Assembly (NCBI GenBank): GCA_949292185.1
Contig: CASEYP010000029.1
Span: 62,001-126,000, forward strand
Length of the DNA: 64,000 bases
Origin: an uncultured bacterium
GTDB lineage: Bacteria > Cyanobacteriota > Vampirovibrionia > Gastranaerophilales > Gastranaerophilaceae
Direction of reading: 5' to 3'
Position numbers and translations under genes: made by a program. Of this stretch, positions 16,030 to 24,669 are shown piece after piece. Every line of letters starts with the position of its first letter. Within the stretch, counting starts at the first letter, position 1. The notes below the pieces were generated by a model that saw only the letters and a program-made list of their open reading frames with translations, searched no databases and was not told the origin of the DNA.

Positions 16030-17334
16030 TTAAGCGATTTCACTTGCTTCAGTATCTTTTGTTGGAAGAGGCACTACTTCAGCATTTTTACGATTCTTAA
16101 CCATATCAGCTGTTACAACAAATTTTGTAATATTTTCTTTTGTTGGAACATCATACATTACATCTAACATAATCTCCTCAACTATTGAACGTAATGCACG
16201 AGCACCTGTTTTACGTTTGATAGCCTCTTTTGCAATTAAATCGACTGCCTCAGGTTCAAATTCCAAATCAACACCATCCATTTTTAACAATGCTTGGTAT
16301 TGTTTTAATACAGCATTCTTTGGTTCAGTTAAAATCATTTTTAATGTTTTTTCATTCAACTGGTCTAATACTGCATACACCGGAATACGACCGATAAATT
16401 CAGGGATTAAACCGAATTTTAACAAATCTTCAGGCTGCAATTTCTTTAATAACTTAACTGCATTTGCTTCCTTTTCTGCTTGAGATAATGGAGCCTTAGC
16501 GCCAAACCCAACGGAATTACCTTCACCGGCACGTCTATCAACAATCTTTTCTAACCCGACAAACGCACCACCTACGATAAATAGGATATTACTTGTATCA
16601 ATTTCAATAAATTCTTGATGAGGGTGCTTTCTTCCACCTTGTGGCGGAACATGAGCAACAGTACCTTCTATCATTTTCAATAAGGCTTGTTGTACACCTT
16701 CACCTGATACATCTCTTGTTATTGATGTATTTTCAGATTTTCTTGAAATTTTATCGATTTCATCGATGTAAATAATACCTCGTTCAGCCTTAGCAGAATC
16801 AAACTCAGCATTTTGATATAAACGAAGCAATATGTTTTCAACATCATCACCAACATATCCGGCTTCAGTTAAAGTTGTAGCATCTGCAACTGCAAACGGT
16901 ACATCTAACATCTTTGCCAGAGTTTGAGCTAACAATGTCTTACCTGAACCTGTAGGACCAACAAGCAAAATATTAGATTTTTGTATTTCTACAGAATCTT
17001 TATTTGCATCCTTATTGTGTTTTAATCTCTTATAGTGATTGTAAACAGCAACTGACAATACTTTTTTAGCATCATCCTGTCCTACAATATATTGATCTAA
17101 ATATTCTTTTATTTCGTGAGGTTTTGGAATAGGTTTTTCAGATTTTTCTAAGTTTTCACCCTCTGTAGTACCTTCCTTTTCCTTTGATTCGAAAAATTCT
17201 TCATCCAAAATTTCGTTACAAAGTTCTACACACTCATCGCAGATATAAACTTCTGGACCAGCAATTAATTTTTTAACTTGGTCTTGAGTTTTTCCGCAAA
17301 AAGAACATTTTAATTTGTCATCATTTTTTGGCAT
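16030..17334 (-). CDS. clpX: ATP-dependent Clp protease ATP-binding subunit ClpX
   Basis: 434 residues. The N-terminal zinc-binding domain has Cys10, Cys13, Cys32 and Cys35. The AAA+ module has Walker A GPTGSGKT (about 125), pore loop [12 protein letters not shown], Walker [11 protein letters not shown], sensor/arginine region PEFIGRIPV and the sensor 2 motif TGARALRSI. An acidic linker ([16 protein letters not shown]) joins them and is longer than average. ClpX unfolds tagged substrates and feeds them to ClpP. It lies 24 bases downstream of clpP in a tig-clpP-clpX operon. Confidence 0.98.
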   Translation of the reverse strand: MPKNDDKLKCSFCGKTQDQVKKLIAGPEVYICDECVELCNEILDEEFFESKEKEGTTEGENLEKSEKPIPKPHEIKEYLDQYIVGQDDAKKVLSVAVYNHYKRLKHNKDANKDSVEIQKSNILLVGPTGSGKTLLAQTLAKMLDVPFAVADATTLTEAGYVGDDVENILLRLYQNAEFDSAKAERGIIYIDEIDKISRKSENTSITRDVSGEGVQQALLKMIEGTVAHVPPQGGRKHPHQEFIEIDTSNILFIVGGAFVGLEKIVDRRAGEGNSVGFGAKAPLSQAEKEANAVKLLKKLQPEDLLKFGLIPEFIGRIPVYAVLDQLNEKTLKMILTEPKNAVLKQYQALLKMDGVDLEFEPEAVDLIAKEAIKRKTGARALRSIVEEIMLDVMYDVPTKENITKFVVTADMVKNRKNAEVVPLPTKDTEASEIA

Positions 17335-17358
17335 TTAAATATCTCCAATTTATAATAC

Positions 17359-17949
17359 CTATTTTACAGCATCACGAGAAATGACTTTATCAATCATACC
17401 GTATTCCAAAGCTTCCTGAGGAGTCATAATATAATCTCTATCAGTATCTTTTTCGATTTTCTTAATAGATTGTCCGGTATTGCTTGCTAAAATTTCATTC
17501 AATGATTTTTTAATTCTGATAATTTCAGCTGCTTGAATTTCAATATCAGTAGCCTGACCTTGAGCACCACCTAAAGGTTGGTGAATTAAAACTCTTGAAT
17601 GAGGTAAAGCCATTCTCTTACCTTTTGTTCCTGAAGAAAGTAAAAATGCACCCATTGAAGCAGCTTGACCTAAACAAATTGTAGATACATCTGCTCTAAT
17701 GTGTTGCATTGTATCATAAATTGCGAAACCTGCAGTAACACTTCCGCCAGGGCTGTTGATATATAACATAATATCTTTTTCAGGATTTTCACTATCCAAT
17801 AACAATAATTGAGCTACAACTAAATTTGCAACCATATCATCAATTGCAGTTCCTAAAAAGATAATTCTTTCTCTCAACAATCTTGAGAAAATATCAAATG
17901 ATCTTTCACCTCTGCTTGATTGTTCAATTACTACAGGTACAAAACTCAT
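17359..17949 (-). CDS. clpP: ATP-dependent Clp protease proteolytic subunit
   Basis: 196 residues, standard length. The serine protease triad is in the usual positions: Ser98 (GQAASMGAF), His123 (LIHQPLGG) and Asp172 (DRDYIMTP). The N-terminal processing region is short ([20 protein letters not shown]). It forms the tetradecameric chamber partnered by ClpX. It sits between tig and clpX with gaps of 43 and 24 bases. Confidence 0.98.
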   Translation of the reverse strand: MSFVPVVIEQSSRGERSFDIFSRLLRERIIFLGTAIDDMVANLVVAQLLLLDSENPEKDIMLYINSPGGSVTAGFAIYDTMQHIRADVSTICLGQAASMGAFLLSSGTKGKRMALPHSRVLIHQPLGGAQGQATDIEIQAAEIIRIKKSLNEILASNTGQSIKKIEKDTDRDYIMTPQEALEYGMIDKVISRDAVK

Positions 17950-17992
17950 GATTTAATTCCCTTTCTTATTTTTACATTATAACTATTATTTG

Positions 17993-19321
17993 CTAAGCTT
18001 CAACTGCTTTCTTGTCTGATTTAATTTCAACATATTCAAATTTATTATTAGAAATTAAATACTCTCTAACTTTATCATTAACAATTTGTTGAGATAAAGT
18101 AGCTAAGAAATCAGGGTTTTGACCAAACTGTTTCATCAATTCTTGAACAGTTGTGCCATAAGCAGCTGCTAATTGATTGATTTTATCTTGGAAATCTTTT
18201 TGTTCAACTTTAACATCTGCTTCTTTTGCAATTTTATCAATAATTAAAGAATTTTTAATTCTTGCTTTTGCATCATCTACTAAAGTTTGATTAAATACAG
18301 ATTCATCACCTTGAGATTTAACAAATGTATCCCAATCAATACCTTGATAAGATAATCTTTGTTTGTAATCAGCTTTTAATGATTCAACTTCTCTATCAAT
18401 CATACTTTGTGGAATTTCAACTGATGAAGTGTCTGCAACTTGTTTAAATACAACATTTTCAGCACTTACTTTTCTTAAGTTTTCTCTTTGTTTTTCTAAG
18501 TAATCTTTGATATCTGCTTTTAATTCATCAACTGTTGAGAATTTAGTTGTCTTTTTAACAAATTCATCTGTTAATTCAGGTAAAACTCTTTGTTTAATTT
18601 CGTTGATCTTAATAGCAAAAGTTGCAGGCTGACCTTTTAACTTTTCATCATGATAATCTTCCGGGAATGTAACTTGAATATCAAATTCATCCTTGATATT
18701 GTGTCCAACTAATTGTTCAGCAAATCCAGGAATAAAATTAGAATGACCTAAATCAAGAGCATAACCTTTTGCAGCTCCGCCTTGAATAGCCTCACCGTTA
18801 CAAGTTCCTTCAAAATCAAATACAACTGTATCAGTATCATTAGATGGTCTATCTAATACCAATTCCATAGATGCGTGTTGTGCTAAGAAATTATTTAAAG
18901 CTTTATCAAATGCATCATCTACTTCAGCTGCAATTTCAACTTTCAAATCTAAATCTTTATAAACACCTAAATTAACTTCAGGTCTTGTTTCAACTTCAAA
19001 AGTAACTTCAACATCTTTACCTTGTTCAAATTTATAACCAGTAATAGCAGGTTGGCTTATTACATCCAACTTGTTATCATAAATAGCTTGACCTAAATAT
19101 TTTGGTAATAAAATTTCCAAAGCTTCTTGTTGAATTCTGTCAACGCCAACGTGTCTTTCAACTACAGCCTTTGGAGCTTTACCTTTTCTAAAACCATCAA
19201 TATTGATATGTTGAGAAATACGGCTAACAGCTTGATTGTATGCAGTTGCACCTTCTTTTTCAGGAATTACAACTTCTATACTAACTAAATTTTCTTTTCC
19301 TTTTGTTAATGTTGTTTTCAT
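17993..19321 (-). CDS. tig: Trigger factor, ribosome-associated chaperone and peptidyl-prolyl isomerase
   Basis: 442 residues. The ribosome-binding signature INIDGFRKGKAPKAVVERHVG lies in the N-terminal domain (about residues 33-53). The FKBP-type domain follows (DTDTVVFDFEGTCNGE, then FIPGFAEQLVGHN, about 160-240), and a long helical C-terminal chaperone domain ends the protein. It is first in the tig-clpP-clpX order common in bacteria including cyanobacteria. An AAGGATG ribosome site precedes the ATG. Confidence 0.96.
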   Translation of the reverse strand: MKTTLTKGKENLVSIEVVIPEKEGATAYNQAVSRISQHINIDGFRKGKAPKAVVERHVGVDRIQQEALEILLPKYLGQAIYDNKLDVISQPAITGYKFEQGKDVEVTFEVETRPEVNLGVYKDLDLKVEIAAEVDDAFDKALNNFLAQHASMELVLDRPSNDTDTVVFDFEGTCNGEAIQGGAAKGYALDLGHSNFIPGFAEQLVGHNIKDEFDIQVTFPEDYHDEKLKGQPATFAIKINEIKQRVLPELTDEFVKKTTKFSTVDELKADIKDYLEKQRENLRKVSAENVVFKQVADTSSVEIPQSMIDREVESLKADYKQRLSYQGIDWDTFVKSQGDESVFNQTLVDDAKARIKNSLIIDKIAKEADVKVEQKDFQDKINQLAAAYGTTVQELMKQFGQNPDFLATLSQQIVNDKVREYLISNNKFEYVEIKSDKKAVEA

Positions 19322-19488
19322 TTTTTCATCCTTTTTTATTATTACATGTATATCTTGTTAAATTTTATCTCAAAAAAGAATAAAAGCAACTCATATAAAA
19401 GGATTACATCTCTAGCGAGATAAGTATTCTACATAAAATTAACAAACACTTGCAAGAAAAAAATATTTATGATTAAATCAAGACAGAG

Positions 19489-19545
19489 TCAGGAGATTCC
19501 TCTTTATCCTGATTCAGGTAATCTAACAAGCGGCGGTTAGCTTAC
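19489..19545 (+). promoter_or_regulatory. Two-hairpin leader upstream of rpsP (possible ribosomal-protein leader)
   Basis: Hairpin one is TCAGGA (19489-19494) with TCCTGA (19507-19512). Hairpin two is GTAATCTAAC (19518-19527) with GTTAGCTTAC (19536-19545), one mismatch, loop AAGCGGCG. Both fall just before the rpsP ribosome site. A 23-codon ORF (19469-19540) also spans this region but has no ribosome site. A regulatory leader is inferred from structure and position only. Confidence 0.35.
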
Positions 19546-19582
19546 TGATACAAATGAAAGTAATAAAGAAGGAAAAAACAAA

Positions 19583-19951
19583 ATGTTAAAAATCAGATTA
19601 AAAAGATTGGGTGCTAAGAAAAACCCTACATACAGAATTATCGTTATCAATTCAACAACAAAAAGAGAAGGTAGACCAATTCAAGAATTAGGTCATTACA
19701 ATCCTAAAACTAAAGTTATGAAATTAGATAAAGCATCTGCCCTAGACTGGATTTCAAAAGGTGCTCAACCTACAGAAACAGTTGCTTATTTAATTAAGAA
19801 TTGCAACGAAGATGGTACTTTAAACTATGTTAAAAAAGAAACTGTAAAATTATCTAAAAAAGCATTAGCTAAAAAACAAGCTGAAGAAGAAGCTGCAAAA
19901 GCTGCCGCTGAAGCTGAAGCTGCTGCTCAAGAAGCTCCTGCTGAAGCGTAG
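19583..19951 (+). CDS. rpsP: 30S ribosomal protein bS16 with Ala/Glu-rich extension
   Basis: 122 residues. The core (about 1-85) has the bS16 opening MLKIRLKRLGAKKNPTYRI, then GRPIQELGHYNP and GAQPTETVAYLIK. The last 30 residues are a low-complexity Ala/Glu/Lys tail (EEEAAKAAAEAEAAAQEAP), longer than in the usual bS16 of about 80-90 residues. It stands alone: no rimM or trmD follows, but a terminator does. An AAGAAGGA ribosome site precedes the ATG. Confidence 0.97.
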   Translation: MLKIRLKRLGAKKNPTYRIIVINSTTKREGRPIQELGHYNPKTKVMKLDKASALDWISKGAQPTETVAYLIKNCNEDGTLNYVKKETVKLSKKALAKKQAEEEAAKAAAEAEAAAQEAPAEA

Positions 19952-19973
19952 TTTTATAAAATTTAAAAACCTG

Positions 19974-20009
19974 AAACGAGTTTCCTTAAATTTTGGAAAC
20001 TCGTTTTTA
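19974..20009 (+). terminator. Rho-independent terminator of rpsP
   Basis: The stem AACGAGTTTCC / GGAAACTCGTT has an 8- to 10-base loop and is followed by T5. Confidence 0.9.
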
Positions 20010-20016
20010 TATGTTT

Positions 20017-22761
20017 TTATTGCCATTTTGAAAGTTTCTTTGATTTATTTCGTTTTAAAGATGAAAATGCTAAATTTCTTGCTTTTAATAATATTTTTCG
20101 CCCCTCTAAATTTCTTGTATAAACACATTCGCAAGGTCCGATATATTTCATCCACAACTTTTCAAAAACCTGTACATCCTTTTTCTTTGATGAAAATATA
20201 GCAGGAATAGCAAAATAATCAGTCTGGTTAATAAATTTTGCAAATTTATCTTTTTTTATAAGAATATACCTTGGATTTTCAATAGGATCCAAAAATTCCT
20301 TCATTGAATTTATCAAAAGATTGTTTTCTTCAGTTGGTAAGTTTTCGCAGTCAACAAATACACTTAACTCTGTAGAATCAACATGTATACCAACTTTTTT
20401 CAATGAAGTATTTATGTACCCGAGATAGCTTAAAGTTTCCAGATGAACAATAGCAATCTGTTTCATTATTGATTCTACAGTTCCGGTTCTGAGATAGTGA
20501 TAAGCCACATAAATAAAAGCAAGCAAAGTGCCTATGATAAACACTATAAATGCAACCATTACCGAAAACTCAATCAAAAAATAACATACAGCAAAAACAA
20601 TAGCTAATATACTGAATAAGATTGCTTTATAACCCGAATAACAAAGAGTTTTAGCAGTAGGTCTGGCAACATCAACTCCTGTTCTCAAATGCATATAAGA
20701 ACTATTATACCCGAGATTTAAAGATTTTTGCCACCATTGTTTTGTCTGTTCTCTGTTTTTTGCAAGAGTCATTATTTTCCCGTTTAGATTTTGAAAAAAT
20801 CTTTGTTCACCCAAAATCTTCAACATTTGAAAATCTTTTAATGAAAAAACTCTGTCAATCCCATTTACGATTTCGTGATTAAAGAAATATGAAGGAGCTT
20901 CAAAGCCCTCAAACCTTTTTGCTAATTGCTTCAAATCATAAAGTCCGGCATTGAGAGAATCTATATCATTGGAAGTCAAAACAGGTGCAAAAATATTATT
21001 ATCCAAATCATTATCAGATTGCGGAACTTGAATGGATGCAAGATGCCAGATATTAGAAACTTTATCAGGATTATTTTTATCTATTCTTATAGCTCTGCCC
21101 CGCATCTGGTTAGAAAGCATATAAGAACTAACTGTACTTGAAAGAATTAAAGAATTTATAGAAGGTGCATCCCAGCCTTCACCTAAAAGAGCCTGCGTTC
21201 CGACAAGAACATTAACAAACCCCTTATTGAACATTTCTGTAATCAATGCAACAATACAGTGCTTAGCAGAATCTTTCGGAGTAATTTTTATAAAATTGAA
21301 ATCCTCTTTATATTCGGTAACTGAAATACAATCCTCAGCAATATTTTCAGCCTTTAAAAGATTATAAAAAGCTTCTTTTACACCTGCCGGTAATAAAATA
21401 AGAGAACCGCATAAAATGCCTATATTTAAAGTTTTAAACTTATTTTTTAATATTCTCCAGATAGGTACAACACCGAGATGAGAATTATCCACATCATTTG
21501 CTCTTATATAATCAGCAAGGATAACCATACGCAAAGCATTTCCAAGATTATTAGATTCCAATTCAACAATTTTGACAATAGAATCAAGTTTACCAAGAGA
21601 ATTTGCGATTTGTTTTTGAACTTTCACGCTATCATCAAGAACAATTTTTTTATTGTGAATCAAGCCAAGTTTTCTTGCAAAAGAACGATATTCCTGAATT
21701 TTTTCTTCCATTTCAGGAAACTCAAAAGAGTCTGAACATAAAAAGCCGTTTAGAAAAATTTTTGCCTGTTTAATGTTAAATTTAGGAAGTTCAATTTCTT
21801 TTGCTCCGAATAAATTAAGAAAACTCTTCGGGATTTTTACCCCCTTCATTTTTAATAAAGCTGCTACAGACACATAAAACTCGGGATTATCTAAAATTTT
21901 TTCAATTTGAATATTATCTTCACATTCCAAAACCTTTATTGAACTAAAATATGCAATCAATTCTTCATCTGCAAACAGCTTATCTAAAAATTGAGAAATT
22001 TTAGCTGTATAGTTGTTTATAAATTCTTTTTCATTTTTTCTAAGCAATGAAAAATATATAAAATCCTGATGCGGGCATAAGTCACCATTTTTCACCAGTT
22101 CGGGAATAGATATAACTTCATCTATATCTCCGCAAAGGTCTTCATATCTCTGCCACTCGGCATAATCAACATCATAAGGCGGAGTCGCCGTCAACGCAAC
22201 AGTCTGCTCCGGTTGAAGTTCTTCAACCAGATAAGTCAAAGCCTTCCACCATTCTTTTCTTAAATGATGAGCCTCATCAAAACATAATAGGGAAATTTTT
22301 GCAGATTTTAAAATTTCAATAATTTCATCAGCCTTTGAAGAATTGAAACGTTTAGAAGAAACTATGGATTCCTCATTTTCTTCCTCCGAAAGTTCAGAAT
22401 TATCCTGTTCTTCAAAATTATCCTCCTTTGCACCTGAACAAAAAGCCGCAAGCAATGCTTGATATGTAGTCACAGTAATAAAAGAAGGCTTTCTTATATT
22501 AACTGATACCAGATTATAATCTTCAGGCTCAAGAAAAGATGAACATATTCTCTCTTTCCATTGATTTTTAATTGTATTTGTCGGCACCAAAATTAAAACG
22601 GGTTTATTTATACGAGCAATAACTTCAACTCCTAAAGTAGTTTTACCGGCACCCGGTGCCGCAACAATATGAAGCTTCTTATCACTAAGGTGAAACTCAA
22701 GACTGTCTAATATTCTTTTTTGATATACTCTCCAGGTACCTTTGAATTTTAATTTCAACAC
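20017..22761 (-). CDS. SF2 DEAH-type helicase with two transmembrane segments
   Basis: 914 residues. The N-terminal RecA-like domain has Walker A APGAGKTTLG (about 34-43), an acidic insert (EEQDNSELSEEENEES), motif II CFDEAHHL (about 160) and motif III ALTATPP. The second RecA-like domain has VNVLVGTQALLGEGWDAPS and the motif VI segment QMRGRAIRID. Helicases of the type III restriction/UvrB family share this plan. Unusually, two adjacent hydrophobic helices follow at about 705-755. A C-terminal domain of 160 residues then contains VFVDCENLPTEEN and a basic end. No methyltransferase or nuclease gene is adjacent. A membrane-anchored nucleic-acid motor is inferred; substrate and role are unknown. 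It lies 23 bases downstream of the response regulator gene. Confidence 0.85.
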   Translation of the reverse strand: MLKLKFKGTWRVYQKRILDSLEFHLSDKKLHIVAAPGAGKTTLGVEVIARINKPVLILVPTNTIKNQWKERICSSFLEPEDYNLVSVNIRKPSFITVTTYQALLAAFCSGAKEDNFEEQDNSELSEEENEESIVSSKRFNSSKADEIIEILKSAKISLLCFDEAHHLRKEWWKALTYLVEELQPEQTVALTATPPYDVDYAEWQRYEDLCGDIDEVISIPELVKNGDLCPHQDFIYFSLLRKNEKEFINNYTAKISQFLDKLFADEELIAYFSSIKVLECEDNIQIEKILDNPEFYVSVAALLKMKGVKIPKSFLNLFGAKEIELPKFNIKQAKIFLNGFLCSDSFEFPEMEEKIQEYRSFARKLGLIHNKKIVLDDSVKVQKQIANSLGKLDSIVKIVELESNNLGNALRMVILADYIRANDVDNSHLGVVPIWRILKNKFKTLNIGILCGSLILLPAGVKEAFYNLLKAENIAEDCISVTEYKEDFNFIKITPKDSAKHCIVALITEMFNKGFVNVLVGTQALLGEGWDAPSINSLILSSTVSSYMLSNQMRGRAIRIDKNNPDKVSNIWHLASIQVPQSDNDLDNNIFAPVLTSNDIDSLNAGLYDLKQLAKRFEGFEAPSYFFNHEIVNGIDRVFSLKDFQMLKILGEQRFFQNLNGKIMTLAKNREQTKQWWQKSLNLGYNSSYMHLRTGVDVARPTAKTLCYSGYKAILFSILAIVFAVCYFLIEFSVMVAFIVFIIGTLLAFIYVAYHYLRTGTVESIMKQIAIVHLETLSYLGYINTSLKKVGIHVDSTELSVFVDCENLPTEENNLLINSMKEFLDPIENPRYILIKKDKFAKFINQTDYFAIPAIFSSKKKDVQVFEKLWMKYIGPCECVYTRNLEGRKILLKARNLAFSSLKRNKSKKLSKWQ

Positions 22762-22784
22762 TAACTCCCAAAATTATTGAAATC

Positions 22785-23489
22785 TTATGCGTCAATATTC
22801 AATTTATAACCGCCGCCGTAGATTGTTTCAATATATTTTTTTCCGTTTGCAATTTTATCAATCTTACTTCTCAAATGTCTTATATGAACTCTTATTGTTT
22901 CAATGTCATCATCGGGAGAATATCCCCAGATATCTTTTAATAACTTTGCAGATGATACCATATTCCCATGATTTTGAAATAACAAATTAAATATATCAAA
23001 TTCTATAGGTGTTAATTTTGCCTGTTTATCACCTATTTTTACACTATACTGCTCTGGCAGCAATGTTATTTCGCCAAGAGTCAACAAATCTCTTGTTGAA
23101 GCAGATTCAGGAATTTGCTTAGTTCTTTTTAACAAAGCCCTAACCCTCACCATAAGTTCTTCAACTTCAAAAGGCTTAACCAAATAATCATCTACCCCAA
23201 TATTAAAACCGTTAACTTTATCATTTAATTGAGATAACGCAGTTAGCATAATAATTGGAATATTCTTTGTTTCTTCGTTTTGCCTGATTCTTTTGGCAAC
23301 CGTGAATCCATCAACATCAGGCATCATTACATCTAAAATAATTAAAGACGGCATTTCCTGTTTTACCAAAGCAAACCCTTTCACACCATCATAAGCCTGA
23401 ATAACACTATAACCTGATAACTCTAAATTTACCTTTATTAATTCATTTATAGACGGATCATCATCTATTACTATAATTTTATTATTCAT
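22785..23489 (-). CDS. OmpR/PhoB-family response regulator (orphan)
   Basis: 234 residues. The receiver domain has the acidic pair in IDDDPS, the phosphorylated aspartate in IILDVMMPD, the threonine in IIMLTALS and the lysine in VKPFEVEEL. The C-terminal winged helix ends RVHIRHLRSKIDKI...YGGGYKL. It should be a transcription activator/repressor controlled by phosphorylation. No histidine kinase is in the window. The helicase gene follows after 23 bases and may be cotranscribed. It probably has a leaderless mRNA. Confidence 0.95.
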   Translation of the reverse strand: MNNKIIVIDDDPSINELIKVNLELSGYSVIQAYDGVKGFALVKQEMPSLIILDVMMPDVDGFTVAKRIRQNEETKNIPIIMLTALSQLNDKVNGFNIGVDDYLVKPFEVEELMVRVRALLKRTKQIPESASTRDLLTLGEITLLPEQYSVKIGDKQAKLTPIEFDIFNLLFQNHGNMVSSAKLLKDIWGYSPDDDIETIRVHIRHLRSKIDKIANGKKYIETIYGGGYKLNIDA

Positions 23490-23501
23490 ACTTTGATTTT
23501 A
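23487..23501 (-). promoter_or_regulatory. -10 box placed for a leaderless response-regulator mRNA
   Basis: On the minus strand TAAAAT (23496-23501) is followed by six bases (CAAAGT) and the ATG (23489). There is no Shine-Dalgarno sequence. The -35 box is not convincing. Confidence 0.4.
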
Positions 23502-23580
23502 GTACAAATGCCACCATTTTAAAATACGATTAATAAAACTTAACATGTATAAATTTATTCAAATGTAAGGTACTAGTGTC

Positions 23581-23689
23581 TTTATGACATTTAATAAAAA
23601 TTTAATATGCATTAGCCCACAAAGAACTAACAAAAAAAAAACTTTTGTTATATTATGTATTTGTGTGAAAAATATACATTTATGACATA
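23581..23689 (+). repeat. Pair of 10-base direct repeats upstream of speD
   Basis: TTTATGACAT occurs at 23581-23590 and again at 23680-23689, flanking the probable speD promoter region (TATATT at 23649-23654). This spacing is compatible with an operator pair, but chance is possible in such AT-rich DNA. Confidence 0.3.
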
Positions 23690-23703
23690 AGGAGACAATT
23701 AAA

Positions 23704-24159
23704 TTGACAGAATCACCATTAGACATGTTTCAATTAAATTCAGATATTGATGAAATCCATTTAGGACAACACGTATTAGCCGAATTTTTTGAATGTGACC
23801 CTAATACATTAAACAGTTTAGATAAAGTAGAGAAATATATGATAGATTCAGCACTAGAATGTGGAGCAACTATTGTTCAAAAATGCTTCCATATGTTTAG
23901 TCCATACGGAGTTTCAGGAGTTGTTATTATTGCCGAAAGTCATTTAGCAATACATACATGGCCGGAATTAGGGTATGCAGCTGTTGATTTATTCACTTGT
24001 GGTTCAAAATGTGATCCAAAAGTTGCTTATGAATTTTTAAAAGATAAATTCAGATCAAAAAGAGCAAGTTTCACAGAATTAAAAAGAGGTATTATTACAA
24101 GAAACACAATGAAAGTCGTTGAAAAACCTTTTGAAATAATGGCTCAAATAGAAAGTTAG
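23704..24159 (+). CDS. speD: S-adenosylmethionine decarboxylase proenzyme
   Basis: 151 residues from a TTG start with an AAGGAGA site 8 bases upstream. The self-cleavage site is Glu78-Ser79 in AESHLAIHTWPE; Ser79 becomes the pyruvoyl group. His84 and Cys99 (DLFTCG) are also in place, as in the bacterial class 1B enzyme. The product supplies decarboxylated SAM for spermidine synthesis. No speE is in this window. A PLP-dependent basic amino acid decarboxylase at 39.3 kb may provide the diamine branch. Confidence 0.95.
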   Translation: MTESPLDMFQLNSDIDEIHLGQHVLAEFFECDPNTLNSLDKVEKYMIDSALECGATIVQKCFHMFSPYGVSGVVIIAESHLAIHTWPELGYAAVDLFTCGSKCDPKVAYEFLKDKFRSKRASFTELKRGIITRNTMKVVEKPFEIMAQIES

Positions 24160-24192
24160 CACATTAAAATAAATAAAAATAGATAAAAAATA

Positions 24193-24242
24193 ATATAACC
24201 TGATGGGAGAGAGATGGTTAAAATTATCCTGTCAGGTTATAT
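24193..24242 (+). other. Perfect 11-base inverted repeat (stem-loop) after speD
   Basis: ATATAACCTGA (24193-24203) and TCAGGTTATAT (24232-24242) are exact reverse complements around a 28-base loop rich in GA. No T run follows, so it is not a classical terminator. It sits between speD and the gene at 24316 and may act as an RNA element for either. Confidence 0.5.
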
Positions 24243-24315
24243 GTTTCTAAAAATTAGCAAGTTTAATATAATATATGAATTAAAAATAGACTCAAAAACA
24301 GAAAAGGAGAAAAAT

Positions 24316-24669
24316 ATGAACGTAACAAAAATCACATTTACCGGTAGAGAAGATATGTTAACAAAAGGCATACAAAAAGCTAGCTCTGCAGCTCAAGAAT
24401 ATGTAAAAGCTAGTAAAATATACAGCCCAAAAGAAATCAAAGCTGTAGAAAATGCAATAAGTGAATCTAAATTCCACGATACAACAATGAGAATGTTAGA
24501 AGAAGAAAGCAATGCTGCTAGATATTCAAGCCCATTTGCACCAACATTAAACAGCAGAGCTACTGACCTTTCTCAAACAAGAAATAACAACTACAACTGG
24601 GCTGTTGCTCACGGAACTCCGGTTGCAGAAGCTAAAGATGCTAGTATGCATATCGATATCTTTGGTTAA
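24316..24669 (+). CDS. Small protein of unknown function with N-terminal ITFTG motif
   Basis: 117 residues from the ATG at 24316 (AAAAGGAG site 7 bases upstream). The longer in-frame ORF from 24214 would run through the inverted repeat. There is no signal peptide or membrane segment. The start MNVTKITFTGRED is followed by a helical region and an Asn/Ser-rich C-terminus (TDLSQTRNNNYNWAVAHG). A similar F[T/K]G motif near the N-terminus occurs in the two proteins at 57.8-59.6 kb. Its stop overlaps the stop of the convergent nnrD gene. Family not recognised. Confidence 0.7.
   Translation: MNVTKITFTGREDMLTKGIQKASSAAQEYVKASKIYSPKEIKAVENAISESKFHDTTMRMLEEESNAARYSSPFAPTLNSRATDLSQTRNNNYNWAVAHGTPVAEAKDASMHIDIFG

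Noticed and set aside
19469-19540. 23-residue leader peptide gene before rpsP
   Set aside because: No ribosome site and it lies within stem structures; reported only as part of the leader.
20017-22761. Type III restriction-modification system
   Set aside because: Only the SF2 motor resembles Res; no Mod methyltransferase or nuclease domain is present and membrane helices do not fit.
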